64,000 bases of DNA from Actinomyces capricornis (GTDB lineage: Bacteria > Actinomycetota > Actinomycetes > Actinomycetales > Actinomycetaceae), in the NCBI RefSeq assembly GCF_019974135.1, contig NZ_AP025017.1:186001-250000 (forward strand). The letters are read 5' to 3'. Shown in pieces: positions 52,985-61,600 of the stretch (position 1 is its first letter; each line of letters opens with the position of its first letter). A model generated the notes under the pieces. That model had not been told where the DNA came from. It saw only the letters and a program-made list of their open reading frames with translations, and did no database searches. Both the position numbers and the translations under genes were made by a program.

Positions 52985-53812
52985 ATGACCGCCCCCGCCG
53001 TTCCTGCCGTCCCCACCCCCGGCACTGCCAGCGCCGCTAGCCGGGAGCGCCCGAGCCTGGTGCCCTATATCGTCACCGAGCTGCGCAACACCGTCATCCG
53101 GGCCGATACCATCATCTTCATCATCATCATGCCGCTGGCCTTCTACCTCATGTTCGGGGCCATGGCCTCCTATGGCGACTTCGACGCCGGCCGGGGCAAT
53201 GTCAATGCCGTTGTCATGGTCAATATGGCGGTGTTCTCCACGGCCATGGCGGCCACGAGCGTGGCGGGGACCTCCGCCGTCGAGTTGGCCGGGGGCTGGG
53301 GGCGGCAGATGGCCCTGACACCGGGGGGCATGCGCTCCTACATGCTCGTCAAGACCGCCGCGGCGGTCCTGCTGTCCCTGGTGCCGGTGACGCTGATCTT
53401 CACCGCCGGGGCCCTCCTGGGCGCCAGGTGCGACAGCCCCCTGGTGTGGGCGGGCTCCTACCTGCTGTGCCTGACCCCGACGATCCCCTTCTCCCTCTAC
53501 GGCCTGGCCATCGGCCTGTGGTTCCCCTCCCAGGGGGCTGTGGGCATCGCCTCGGCATCGGTGTCGGTGTGGGGGTTCCTGTCGAATATCTTCATGCCGC
53601 TGGGCGGCACCCTGTTCACGATCGCCCACGCCACGCCGCTCTACGGGGCGGCGGGTCTGAGCCAGCGCCCGATCCTGGACGACATGGTGGTCACGGCCAC
53701 CGGGCCGATCAGGGAGGGCATGTGGCTCCAACTCGCTAACCTCGTGGCATGGACGCTCATCCTGGCCCTGGTCTGCCTGGCCTCCATGCGCCGCTCGACG
53801 GCCCGGCGCTGA
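52985..53812 (+). CDS. ABC-2 type transporter permease
   Basis: 275 residues with six hydrophobic segments (about 40-58, 74-95, 118-140, 150-172, 184-204, 246-266) and no binding-protein-like domain, the ABC-2 export type. GGAGAG precedes the ATG. Forms the membrane half of the exporter with the ATPase upstream (109-base gap that holds two copies of CCACCCAAGAA). Substrate unknown; such pairs move antibiotics or lipids outward. Confidence 0.9.
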   Translation: MTAPAVPAVPTPGTASAASRERPSLVPYIVTELRNTVIRADTIIFIIIMPLAFYLMFGAMASYGDFDAGRGNVNAVVMVNMAVFSTAMAATSVAGTSAVELAGGWGRQMALTPGGMRSYMLVKTAAAVLLSLVPVTLIFTAGALLGARCDSPLVWAGSYLLCLTPTIPFSLYGLAIGLWFPSQGAVGIASASVSVWGFLSNIFMPLGGTLFTIAHATPLYGAAGLSQRPILDDMVVTATGPIREGMWLQLANLVAWTLILALVCLASMRRSTARR

Positions 53813-53817
53813 GCGCC

Positions 53818-55149
53818 ATGGCATCGACAGCATCGGCAGCATCGGCAGCCATGAGCCCCGCGGGCAGCATGGACACGACGAACGACGCGGACGGCGCGGG
53901 CCCCGCCGTCGGGGGCGCGATGGGCGGGGCACAGGAGCCGTCCCCCGCGGGCGGCGTCGCCGTGGGCGCCCAGGGCCCTGCCGAGGCTGCCGGCCGCACC
54001 CGCCGCCAGGCGCGCAGGGCCGCCGCCCGGCGCGGCCCCTGGTACCGCAGCATCGACTGGTACGCCTCCTTCTGGGTGGTCCTGCTCCTGGTCCCGATGT
54101 CCGTGACGATCGCCAGTGCGATCCCACTGGCGGCCAAGACCACCACGATCATCGGCTTCATCGGCTTCGCCGGCGTCTACATGTGGGCGGTCTCGACGAT
54201 GACGGCCTGGTTCGAGCAGCCGGAGGCGGGCGGCGTCGCGCCCCGCCTGAGGATGCTGCTGGCCCGGCTGGGCGCCATGGCGCTCCTGGCGGCCCTGACC
54301 CTGCCCGTCCTGGGCCTGTGGTACGTCTTCTACATCCCCTACTTCTGCGCCGTCATCCTGTGGGTCCTGCCGCTGCGCAGCGGGGCGCTCACGGTCAGCG
54401 CGCTCTGCCTGGGCTGCCTCCTGCTCGCCTTCGCGGTGCGGGCGCCGGGCCACTACCTGCAGGCGGTCCTGGGCTGCTGCGTCTCGGCGGTCTTCGTGCT
54501 GCTCTCGCGCATCGGGGATGAGGGCAGCCACCAGCGGCTCCTGGCGCGCGAGCGCGAGCTGGCCCGCGACACCGAGCTGGCGGCGCTGCGGGAGCGCGAG
54601 GAGATCGGCCGCGACGTCCACGACATCCTGGGCCACTCCCTGACGGTCCTGACCCTCAAGGCGGAGGTGGCCCAGCGCCTCGTGCCCCGCGACCCGCAGG
54701 CGGCCCAGGAGGAACTGGCGGCGATCATCGAGCTGTCCCGGGGCGCCCTGGCCGATGTGCGCGCCACCGTCAACCGCCTGCGCACCCCGGACCTGGCCAG
54801 CCAGGTGGAGGCCTCCCGCACGGCCTTCACCGCGGCCGGGATCGCGGTGGGCGTGGAGGGGGCGGCGGCCTCGGTCCCCCTGGCCCAGCGCGAACTGCTG
54901 GCCTGGGCGCTGCGCGAGGCGACGACGAACATCCTGCGGCACGCCGGCGCCCAGCGGGTGCGCCTGGAGCTGGCCCCGGGGCTGCTGCGCGTGGTCGACG
55001 ACGGCTCCGGGATGGGGGATGCGCCCCTGGGCAATGGGCTGCGGGGGCTGCGCGAGCGGGTCGAGGGCGCCGGGGGCGCCCTGCGGCTGCTCAGCCCCGC
55101 CGAGGGGGACGGCGGCGGTGCGGGCACGGCCCTGGAGGTCCGGCTATGA
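53818..55149 (+). CDS. Sensor histidine kinase of the ABC cassette (DesK-like)
   Basis: 443 residues from ATG 53818, five bases after the permease stop. The first 75 residues are Ala/Gly-rich. Six hydrophobic segments (~85-230) are joined to a coiled linker and a HisKA_3 helix with [20 protein letters not shown], His268, as in DesK and LiaS. The ATPase domain shows the N-box [16 protein letters not shown] and [16 protein letters not shown]. Such kinases often sense membrane state or the drug exported by the neighbouring transporter. ATGA overlap with the regulator. Confidence 0.92.
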   Translation: MASTASAASAAMSPAGSMDTTNDADGAGPAVGGAMGGAQEPSPAGGVAVGAQGPAEAAGRTRRQARRAAARRGPWYRSIDWYASFWVVLLLVPMSVTIASAIPLAAKTTTIIGFIGFAGVYMWAVSTMTAWFEQPEAGGVAPRLRMLLARLGAMALLAALTLPVLGLWYVFYIPYFCAVILWVLPLRSGALTVSALCLGCLLLAFAVRAPGHYLQAVLGCCVSAVFVLLSRIGDEGSHQRLLARERELARDTELAALREREEIGRDVHDILGHSLTVLTLKAEVAQRLVPRDPQAAQEELAAIIELSRGALADVRATVNRLRTPDLASQVEASRTAFTAAGIAVGVEGAAASVPLAQRELLAWALREATTNILRHAGAQRVRLELAPGLLRVVDDGSGMGDAPLGNGLRGLRERVEGAGGALRLLSPAEGDGGGAGTALEVRL

Positions 55150-55838
55150 CGGCGCCGATGCACCCGCAGGCCCCCGGCCCACGCACGCCGGGCGCCCCGT
55201 CATCGGTGCCGTCGGCGCAGTCGGTGCACGGGCCGATCCGCGTGCTCATCGCCGACGACCAGGCGCTGGTGCGCGGGGCTCTGGCCACGCTGCTGGGGCT
55301 GGAGGAGGACATCGAGGTGGTGGCCCAGGCGGGCACCGGGCGCGAGGCGGTCGCCGCGGCGCGCAGCCAGGCCATCGACGTGGCCCTGCTGGATATCGAC
55401 ATGCCGGATATGGACGGCCTGGCGGCGACCGCCGAGCTGGACGCCCTGGGCCTGGGCTGCCGCAGCCTCATCGTGACGACCTTCGGGCGCCCCGGCTACC
55501 TGTCGCGGGCCCTGGAGGCGGGGGCCAGCGGCTTCCTGGTCAAGGACACTCCCCCGCAGGAGCTGGCCGAGGCGATCCGCCGGATCCATGCCGGCGGGCG
55601 GGTCATCGACGCCGACCTCGCCCAGGAGTCGGTGATTCTGGGCCCCAATCCGCTCACGGAGCGGGAGAAGGAGGTGCTGCGCCTGGCGGCGCGGGGCGCC
55701 GATGCGCACGGCATCGCCCAGGCCCTGCACCTGGGCGAGGGCACGGTGCGCAACTACCTGTCCAGTGCGATCGCCAAGACCCATGCCCGCAACCGCACCG
55801 AGGCGGCCCGCACCGCCGAGACCAACGGCTGGCTGTGA
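55146..55838 (+). CDS. Response regulator of the ABC cassette (DesR/LuxR type)
   Basis: 230 residues. Receiver domain with DD (37-38), phosphoacceptor Asp83 in [13 protein letters not shown] and switch Lys in [15 protein letters not shown]; LuxR helix-turn-helix [37 protein letters not shown] read in two parts. Probably activates the upstream exporter genes, autoregulating the cassette. The N-terminus before residue 30 is Pro/Ser-rich and variable. Confidence 0.94.
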   Translation: MTAPMHPQAPGPRTPGAPSSVPSAQSVHGPIRVLIADDQALVRGALATLLGLEEDIEVVAQAGTGREAVAAARSQAIDVALLDIDMPDMDGLAATAELDALGLGCRSLIVTTFGRPGYLSRALEAGASGFLVKDTPPQELAEAIRRIHAGGRVIDADLAQESVILGPNPLTEREKEVLRLAARGADAHGIAQALHLGEGTVRNYLSSAIAKTHARNRTEAARTAETNGWL

Positions 55839-55896
55839 GGCGCCCACCCACCGACCGCGCACTCGCCTGCCTGTGCTCATGCCCGCACCGCCTGCT

Positions 55897-55934
55897 CTGA
55901 CATGTAGTGCATGTCGTGCATGTAAAATGCATGC
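55897..55934 (+). promoter_or_regulatory. vapBC promoter with repeated TGCATG operator
   Basis: CTGACA (55897-55902) and TAAAAT (55923-55928) form a promoter with a long spacer. Six bases after the -10 comes the ATG, so the mRNA is leaderless. Within it GACATG...CATGTC is inverted around five bases, and TGCATG occurs three times up to the start codon. Autorepression by the antitoxin complex is expected. Confidence 0.6.
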
Positions 55935-56198
55935 ATGGTTGCCCTGCAGATCCGCAATGTCCCTGAGGAGGTCCGCCAGGCCCTGGCTGAGCGCGCCAGG
56001 GGTCGCGGGCAGTCCCTCCAGGCCTACCTCCTGGAGCTGGTGACCCGGGAGCACAGCAGGGCCCGCAACATCGAGGCCCTTGAGCGACTGGCGAGTCAGG
56101 AGCCGTCGGCACGGCTCGACCCTTCCCAGACCCTGGGGGTCCTCGATGCTGCACGGGCGCAGCAGGACCGCAAGAACCTGGGTCCGGCATCGTCGTGA
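55935..56198 (+). CDS. vapB: VapB-type antitoxin (ribbon-helix-helix)
   Basis: 87 residues. The N-terminal 45 residues (ALQIRNVPEEVRQALAERARGRGQSLQAYLLE region) form a FitA/VapB ribbon-helix-helix: one strand and two helices. The C-terminal half is the toxin-wrapping part. The TGA overlaps the toxin GTG. Dimers should bind the TGCATG repeats upstream. Intact, unlike the remnant near 9.5 kb. Confidence 0.9.
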   Translation: MVALQIRNVPEEVRQALAERARGRGQSLQAYLLELVTREHSRARNIEALERLASQEPSARLDPSQTLGVLDAARAQQDRKNLGPASS

Positions 56199-56593
56199 TC
56201 GTCATCGATGCGTCGGCCCTCGTGGCGGTCCTCCTCCCCCATGGGCCGATCACCACGGCCACGCGCGATCGTCTCCGCCTCGATCCGCATTGGATCGCGC
56301 CGGACCACCTCACCGTCGAGGTCCTCTCCGCCATCCGCGGTCACCGCCTGGGAGGGCGGATCACTGAGGCCGCCGCGCTCGATGCCCTGCTGGCCCTGGG
56401 GACCATGGACATCGATCAGCGGCCGGCGGCGCCACTGGTGAGCCGGATCTGGGAGCTCAAGGATAACCTCTCCTCCTATGACGCCGCCTATGTCGCGCTG
56501 GCCGAGGCGGAGGGCTGCACCCTGGTCACCGCCGATGCGCGCATCGCCGCGGCCCCGGGCACACGCTGCCCCATCGAAGTCATCAGCGCCTGA
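56195..56593 (+). CDS. vapC: VapC-type PIN-domain ribonuclease toxin
   Basis: 132 residues, GTG start inside the antitoxin stop. The PIN active site is complete: Asp5 (MIVIDASAL), Glu42 (TVEVLSAIR), Asp96 (SSYDAAYVALAE) and Asp114 (LVTADARI). VapC toxins are magnesium-dependent RNases that often cut tRNA or rRNA and slow growth. It converges on the DUF4276 gene, with a hairpin between. Confidence 0.92.
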   Translation: MIVIDASALVAVLLPHGPITTATRDRLRLDPHWIAPDHLTVEVLSAIRGHRLGGRITEAAALDALLALGTMDIDQRPAAPLVSRIWELKDNLSSYDAAYVALAEAEGCTLVTADARIAAAPGTRCPIEVISA

Positions 56594-56596
56594 CAT

Positions 56597-56655
56597 GCGA
56601 GTGCGGGGTGCACAATGCGAGTGCGGGGTCATCGCATTCTGTACCCCGCACTCGC
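56597..56655. terminator. Hairpin with a duplicated left arm after vapC
   Basis: GCGAGTGCGGGGT at 56617-56629 pairs with ACCCCGCACTCGC at 56643-56655. An identical extra copy of the left arm lies at 56597-56609, so either copy can pair with the same right arm. It stands between convergent genes (vapC and DUF4276) and is the likely terminator of both. Confidence 0.65.
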
Positions 56656-56658
56656 GTT

Positions 56659-57252
56659 TCACGCGTGAACCGTTGTCACTTCTGCGAGCGCTGCGAGGTA
56701 CTGCTCCCGGAAACGCGCGAAGGAGGGCGAGCGCTGAGCGGCGGTATCCAAGTCCAGTTCTGCTGAGAAGGCGACCTGATGGCGCGTCTCCACATACTTC
56801 TCGACCATCTGCTTCTCAAGGGCCTCCTTGGCTCCCAGCTTCACTTCAGGGTCCTTGTCATAGACGGCGTCATCCTTGATCGCCCGATGGCCGCGAAGCG
56901 ATTCGATCCCCGCGAGGAACCATGCCTCGTACTCGCGGACCGCCACGGCCACGACGGCCCCATGACCCTCCAGCGCAGTGCGGGTCGCCTCCGCGCATTC
57001 CTCCGGGTCGTCATCATCCGAGTCATAGAGAACGATGATCACGCCGATGCCACCACGCTCCTCGATCCCGGCGCGTTGAACTCTCACCGCGCTCAGCACT
57101 TCGGTGGAACGCATGCAATCGCGCCCCACTCGATGGGGCTGACGCACCTCGATATCGAAGATGGTGGCCTCATAGGCGATTCGGCGCAGCAATTCCGGAA
57201 GCGCCTTGACCTCACCATGGCCCTCGACGACGGAGCCCACGATCGTTGTCAT
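56659..57252 (-). CDS. DUF4276 family TOPRIM-like protein
   Basis: 197 residues. A TOPRIM-like fold is suggested by the conserved early Glu in VVEGHGEVKALPELLRRI (residues 8-25) and the acidic DSDDDDPEE at 77-85. The family is usually encoded next to an AAA ATPase, as here: its ATG overlaps the ATPase stop by four bases. TOPRIM proteins in OLD and PARIS-like systems cleave nucleic acid once the ATPase is triggered. Direct activity of DUF4276 has not been shown. ATG start. Confidence 0.8.
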   Translation of the reverse strand: MTTIVGSVVEGHGEVKALPELLRRIAYEATIFDIEVRQPHRVGRDCMRSTEVLSAVRVQRAGIEERGGIGVIIVLYDSDDDDPEECAEATRTALEGHGAVVAVAVREYEAWFLAGIESLRGHRAIKDDAVYDKDPEVKLGAKEALEKQMVEKYVETRHQVAFSAELDLDTAAQRSPSFARFREQYLAALAEVTTVHA

Positions 57253-58436
57253 GACAGGGAATCCGGAGCGGGCTGGAGCTGGTCGGTGCGCAGGAGTTCC
57301 CCGGCGCTGAACAGCGACTCATCCAGGGCCAGCCTACCGCCGGCGTCCAGTGGCCCCACATGAGTGCCCCCGGCCTCAGATCGGACCGCGAACAGCTCGG
57401 AGGGAGCAAGGTCGCCAGCATCGAGAAGGTCACCACTGTGAGTGGTCACCAGCACCTGACGCCTGTAGGAGGCGTCCCGGAGGGCGTCGAAGAGAATGCC
57501 CGCGGCAGCGGGATGCAGCGCGGTCTCAGGCTCCTCGACCACGACTGGCCCGAGGACCCCATCCCCCTGGGGTGCGAAGAGGGCGGTGAGAATGCCCAGG
57601 GCACGGAGCGTTCCGTCGCTCATAACGCCGGCGAGCAGCGGGAAGGCGTCATCCGATCCCTGGGAGCCGAGCTCGAAGTCGAGGACATAGGCACCCCCGG
57701 CCTCGCGCGGACTGACCGTCTGCAGGCCCGGCACGATGAGCCTCTGATAGTCCTCGATCCTGCCCTTGATCTCCGGCATCTCCTGCTGGAGCCAGAGCAG
57801 GACTGCGGCCAGGTTCCCGGCCTCGCGCTCAAGCCCCTTGCCCACCCCATGATGCGTCACCAGGCGCATCGCATCAGGCCGGGGCGCACTCACGGCTGTG
57901 GAGAGCAGGGCCCTGCGGACGGCCGCGAAGTGGTCATACCCTGCCAAGGCCCCAAGGATCAGGGACGAGCCCTCAATCGCGGGCACAGGTATCCGCACGC
58001 CATCGACCTCGGCCATGCTTGTCTCGGTGGAGAAGCCAGCACAGTGTGCGCCGTCCGCGGTGCGCACAGTGCACTTCTCGGAGTGCACCGTGATCACTGG
58101 TGCGATGGTCGGTGTGACGGTGAAGGACACCGAGTACGTACAACTGCCACCGCCGGGGAGACCCTCGATCTCCACCTCCACCTCAACGCGGGGCGCCTGC
58201 AGCCTGCGTGAGCCTCGATAGGCGATCTGGTCCGCACCACGATCATCGATGGCCTCGTCCAAGCCACTGGAGAGCGCCTCCTTGAGGAAGGCGAGGGCGT
58301 CGAGGATATTCGACTTCCCTGCCCCGTTCGGGCCCACGAGCACCGCCAGGTCTCCCAGTGCCAGATCGCAGGAGGCGACACTGCGGTAGTTCGTCAGCCG
58401 CAGCCGCCGGATGCGCGCCCCTGAGGTGGTGTTCAT
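57249..58436 (-). CDS. AAA ATPase of the RecF/OLD-like AAA_21 type
   Basis: 395 residues. Walker A GPNGAGKSN is at 35-43; the ABC-like signature MSDGTLRAL at 272-280; Walker B VVVEEPETALHP at 298-309; switch His in TTHSGDLLDA at 331-340. The middle ~200 residues are beta-rich and variable. The ATPase lacks a fused nuclease domain; the second gene probably provides it. Codons ending in A/T look more frequent than in the backbone genes. Predicted role is sensing invasion or DNA ends and activating the partner. Confidence 0.85.
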   Translation of the reverse strand: MNTTSGARIRRLRLTNYRSVASCDLALGDLAVLVGPNGAGKSNILDALAFLKEALSSGLDEAIDDRGADQIAYRGSRRLQAPRVEVEVEIEGLPGGGSCTYSVSFTVTPTIAPVITVHSEKCTVRTADGAHCAGFSTETSMAEVDGVRIPVPAIEGSSLILGALAGYDHFAAVRRALLSTAVSAPRPDAMRLVTHHGVGKGLEREAGNLAAVLLWLQQEMPEIKGRIEDYQRLIVPGLQTVSPREAGGAYVLDFELGSQGSDDAFPLLAGVMSDGTLRALGILTALFAPQGDGVLGPVVVEEPETALHPAAAGILFDALRDASYRRQVLVTTHSGDLLDAGDLAPSELFAVRSEAGGTHVGPLDAGGRLALDESLFSAGELLRTDQLQPAPDSLS

Positions 58437-58531
58437 GGCCTCAGCCTATCGGCCACCAACCAACGAGGACGGCACGCCCCTCCCCGAGTCCCCCGAGCCA
58501 CCCCGGGCGCCTGGCGCGCCTCGCGCCCGGC

Positions 58532-59656
58532 TCAGGCCGCGGGCCCCGCCTCCAGCAGGGCGGCCAGGTCCTCGGCGGGGTCGCGGGGGTAGGTCACGGG
58601 CCCGGCCTGCCCGGGGTCGGCCGGCACGCCCAGGAACTCCCGGGCGCTGAGAGTGGCCAGGTGCAGGATCTGCGCGTCGGCCAGGCCCGCCCGGCGCCAG
58701 GCCAGCAGCTCGGCGGGCAGGGAGTCGTGGGGCAGGGTGCCTCCGGCGTCGGAGCCGGGCAGGAGCCGGACCCCGGCGGCGTGCATGGCGGCCACCTGCT
58801 CGTCATGGGCCGCGTGCAGGGCCGTGACCGTGGCCGCATAGCGGGGGTACTTGCCCCCCGCCTGCTCGGCGAAGGACGGGAAGTAGTCGACCTGCAGGAA
58901 GGTGGGCGTCACGGCGATGCCGCGGGCCGCGATCTCGGCGATCTCCTCGGGGCCGGCGCCGGTGGCGTGCTCCAGGCAGTCCACCCCCGCCTCGATGAGC
59001 GGCCCCAGTGCCGCACGGCTGAAGGTGTGGGCGGTCACCCGTGCCCCGGCCTCGTGAGCGGCGGCCACCGCCTCGGCCAGCACCGGCGCGGGCCACAGGG
59101 GCGCGATATCCGCATCGGCCCCCTGGGAGCGGTCGATCCAGTCCGCGACGATCTTGACCCACCCGTCCCCGGACCCTGCCTGGCGGGCCACCGCCTCGAC
59201 CAGGTCGCCCGGGGAGCCCAGCTCCTCGGCGAAGCCGCGCAGGTAGCGCTTGGGGCGGGCCAGGTGGCGCCCGGAGCGGATGAGGCGCGGCAGCGGCGGC
59301 ATACTGACAGCCCCCGGCCCCAGGTCCCGATCAGCGTCACGGCCATCGGGATCGGCGCCGCCCGCCCCCCGCACAGCCGGCCCCGCAGCGACCACCTGGT
59401 CGGGATCCTCCAGCCAGTGGGTGTCCGTGGGAGCCCCGCAGTCGCGGATGAGCCCGATACCGGCCCCCGCGGCGGCGCGCGCCTGGGCCAGGGCGGTGGG
59501 GCGGTCGACGGCGCCGCCGGGCCCCAGCCCGATGTGGCAGTGGACATCGACCAGCCCGCCGGGGATGACGTAGCCCTCCCCGGCCCGCCGGGTCAGCGGC
59601 ACCCCGGTCGCGGGGGACGCCCCGGCACCGGGCCCCGCAGCCCCCAGCCGGCTCAC
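58532..59656 (-). CDS. Amidohydrolase family protein
   Basis: 374 residues. Metal-dependent hydrolase fold: HxH in VDVHCHIGLG (residues ~37-46), Lys in WVKIVADWID, His in RVTAHTFSRA, His in CLEHATGAG and Asp in LLPGSDAGGTL, all five classic ligands present. Substrate unknown; similar proteins act on imidazolone or dipeptide-like compounds. Its ATG overlaps the ffh stop (ATGA, 59653-59656), so it is translated with ffh, an uncommon pairing elsewhere. A Gly/Asp/Pro-rich loop at 103-125 is longer than usual. Confidence 0.85.
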   Translation of the reverse strand: MSRLGAAGPGAGASPATGVPLTRRAGEGYVIPGGLVDVHCHIGLGPGGAVDRPTALAQARAAAGAGIGLIRDCGAPTDTHWLEDPDQVVAAGPAVRGAGGADPDGRDADRDLGPGAVSMPPLPRLIRSGRHLARPKRYLRGFAEELGSPGDLVEAVARQAGSGDGWVKIVADWIDRSQGADADIAPLWPAPVLAEAVAAAHEAGARVTAHTFSRAALGPLIEAGVDCLEHATGAGPEEIAEIAARGIAVTPTFLQVDYFPSFAEQAGGKYPRYAATVTALHAAHDEQVAAMHAAGVRLLPGSDAGGTLPHDSLPAELLAWRRAGLADAQILHLATLSAREFLGVPADPGQAGPVTYPRDPAEDLAALLEAGPAA

Positions 59657-61317
59657 AGCCCCAGGTGGCGGCGCAGGTCCTCGGGCAGGGCGGACACGAC
59701 CTCCTCGGCGCCGGCCTGCGAGGGCGCCTCGGGCGCCGGGGAGGACTCGGGCATGATCCCGTAGGAGCCAGCCGCCCCGCCCAGCCCGAAGGCCGAGCCG
59801 GCCACGGGCGCGGGCGCCTGGGCGGCCTCCTCGGCCCGGGCAGCCGACTCCTTGGCCTGGCGGGCCGCCTTGGCGGGGTTGCCCGAGCGGCCCTTCTTCG
59901 AGCCCCCCTTGCCCTTCTTCCTGGCCTTGGGGGCCTGGCGCCCCTTGGAGTGCTTGCCGGTGCCGGGCAGGGAGCCCATGCCCGGCATCCCTCCCCCGGC
60001 GCCCAGCCCGTCCATGCCGCCGGAGGCCATGGCCTCCATCATCCTCTTGGCCTGCTCAAAGCGCTCCACCAGCTCGTTGACGGCCTGGACGGTGGTGCCC
60101 GAGCCCTTGGCGATGCGCGAGCGGCGCGAGCCGTTGAGGATGGACAGGTCCTTGCGCTCGGCCGGGGTCATGGAGCACACGATGGCCTCGATGCGGTCGA
60201 CCTCGCGCTCATCGAAGCTCTCCAGGGCCTCGCGCATCTGCCCCATGCCGGGCATCATGCCCAGCAGCTTCTTCATCGATCCCATCTTGCGGATCTGGCG
60301 CAGCTGGGACAGGAAGTCGTCGAGGGTGAAGGTGCCCTTGGCCAGCTTGGCGGCCGCGTCCTCGGCCTCCTGGCGGTCCATGGTGCGCTCGGCCTGCTCG
60401 ATGAGGGTGAGCAGGTCCCCCATATCCAGGATGCGCGAGGCCATGCGGTCGGCGTGGAAGCGCTCGAAGTCCCCCAGCCCCTCACCGGTGGAGGAGAACA
60501 GGACGGGGGCACCGGTCACCCCGCGCACGGACAGGGCCGCACCGCCCCGGGCATCGCCGTCGAGCTTGGAGAGCACCACGCCGGTGAATCCCACGCCGTC
60601 GCGGAAGGCCACCGAGGTGTTGACGGCGTCCTGGCCCACCATGGCGTCCAGGACGAAGAGGATCTCGTGGGGGCTGACGGCGTCGCGGATGCGGATGGCC
60701 TGGTCCATCATCTCGGCGTCCACGCCCAGGCGCCCGGCGGTGTCCACCACGACGACGTCGTAGCCGTTCTCGCGGGCGCGCTCCACACCGGAGCGGGCCA
60801 CGGCCACCGGGTCGCCCACCCCGTTGCCGGGCTCGGGGGCCCACACGTGCACCCCGGCGCGCTCGGCCACGACGCTCAGCTGGGTGACGGCATTGGGCCG
60901 CTGGAGGTCGGAGGCCACGAGCAGGACGCGCTTGCCCTGGTCTCGCAGCCAGCGCCCGAGCTTTCCGGCCAGGGTGGTCTTGCCGGCGCCCTGGAGGCCG
61001 GCGAGCATGATGATGGTGGGGCCGCGGTCGGCCCAGTTGATCTCGCGGCTGGCCCCGCCCAGGATCTCGACGAGCTCCTCGTTGACGATCTTGACGACCT
61101 GCTGGCCGGGGTTGAGGACCTGGGAGCGGGCCGCGTCGGTGGCCTTCTCGCGCACCGCCGCGGTGAAGGCGCGCACCACCGGGAGGGCGACGTCGGCCTC
61201 CAGCAGGGCGCGGCGGATCTCGCCGACGGTGGCATCGACGTCGGCCTCGGTCAGGCGGCCCTTGCCGCGCAGCTGGTTGAAGGAGGCGGTGAGCCGGTCG
61301 GAGAGGTTGCCGAACAC
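59653..61317 (-). CDS. ffh: Signal recognition particle protein Ffh (SRP54)
   Basis: 554 residues, GTG start at 61317 with AAGGA eight bases upstream. The NG domain shows GLQGAGKTTLAGKL, DTAGRLGVDAEMM and VLSKLDGDARGGAALS; the Met-rich M domain shows MGSMKKLLGMMPGMG and SRRSRIAKGSG. Together with 4.5S RNA it delivers nascent membrane proteins to FtsY. A C-terminal tail of about 90 Lys/Ala/Gly/Pro residues exceeds the usual length. No ffs RNA gene was found in the window. Confidence 0.97.
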   Translation of the reverse strand: MFGNLSDRLTASFNQLRGKGRLTEADVDATVGEIRRALLEADVALPVVRAFTAAVREKATDAARSQVLNPGQQVVKIVNEELVEILGGASREINWADRGPTIIMLAGLQGAGKTTLAGKLGRWLRDQGKRVLLVASDLQRPNAVTQLSVVAERAGVHVWAPEPGNGVGDPVAVARSGVERARENGYDVVVVDTAGRLGVDAEMMDQAIRIRDAVSPHEILFVLDAMVGQDAVNTSVAFRDGVGFTGVVLSKLDGDARGGAALSVRGVTGAPVLFSSTGEGLGDFERFHADRMASRILDMGDLLTLIEQAERTMDRQEAEDAAAKLAKGTFTLDDFLSQLRQIRKMGSMKKLLGMMPGMGQMREALESFDEREVDRIEAIVCSMTPAERKDLSILNGSRRSRIAKGSGTTVQAVNELVERFEQAKRMMEAMASGGMDGLGAGGGMPGMGSLPGTGKHSKGRQAPKARKKGKGGSKKGRSGNPAKAARQAKESAARAEEAAQAPAPVAGSAFGLGGAAGSYGIMPESSPAPEAPSQAGAEEVVSALPEDLRRHLGL

Positions 61318-61600
61318 GAGGGGTCCTTCTGGGTCGGGGCAGGATGGCCTAGGCGCAGCGCACGCCGGGGCCAGGATAGCGGGCCGGGCAAGCCGGCCCC
61401 TCACCGAGTGCTCCCCGCCTGCGACGGCCAGGCCGGCCCCCGCCCACGGGGCCGCCTCCCGGGTGAGGGGCCCAGCGGATCACCCCACGGCATAGCCAGC
61501 GCCTGTCCTGCGCCTCCAGATCATCCGCCGAGGGCGGCGTGCCGATAGGCGACGCCCGCCCATGACGGCCGAGCCGACGGCGCCGAGCCGGCGGTGAGGA

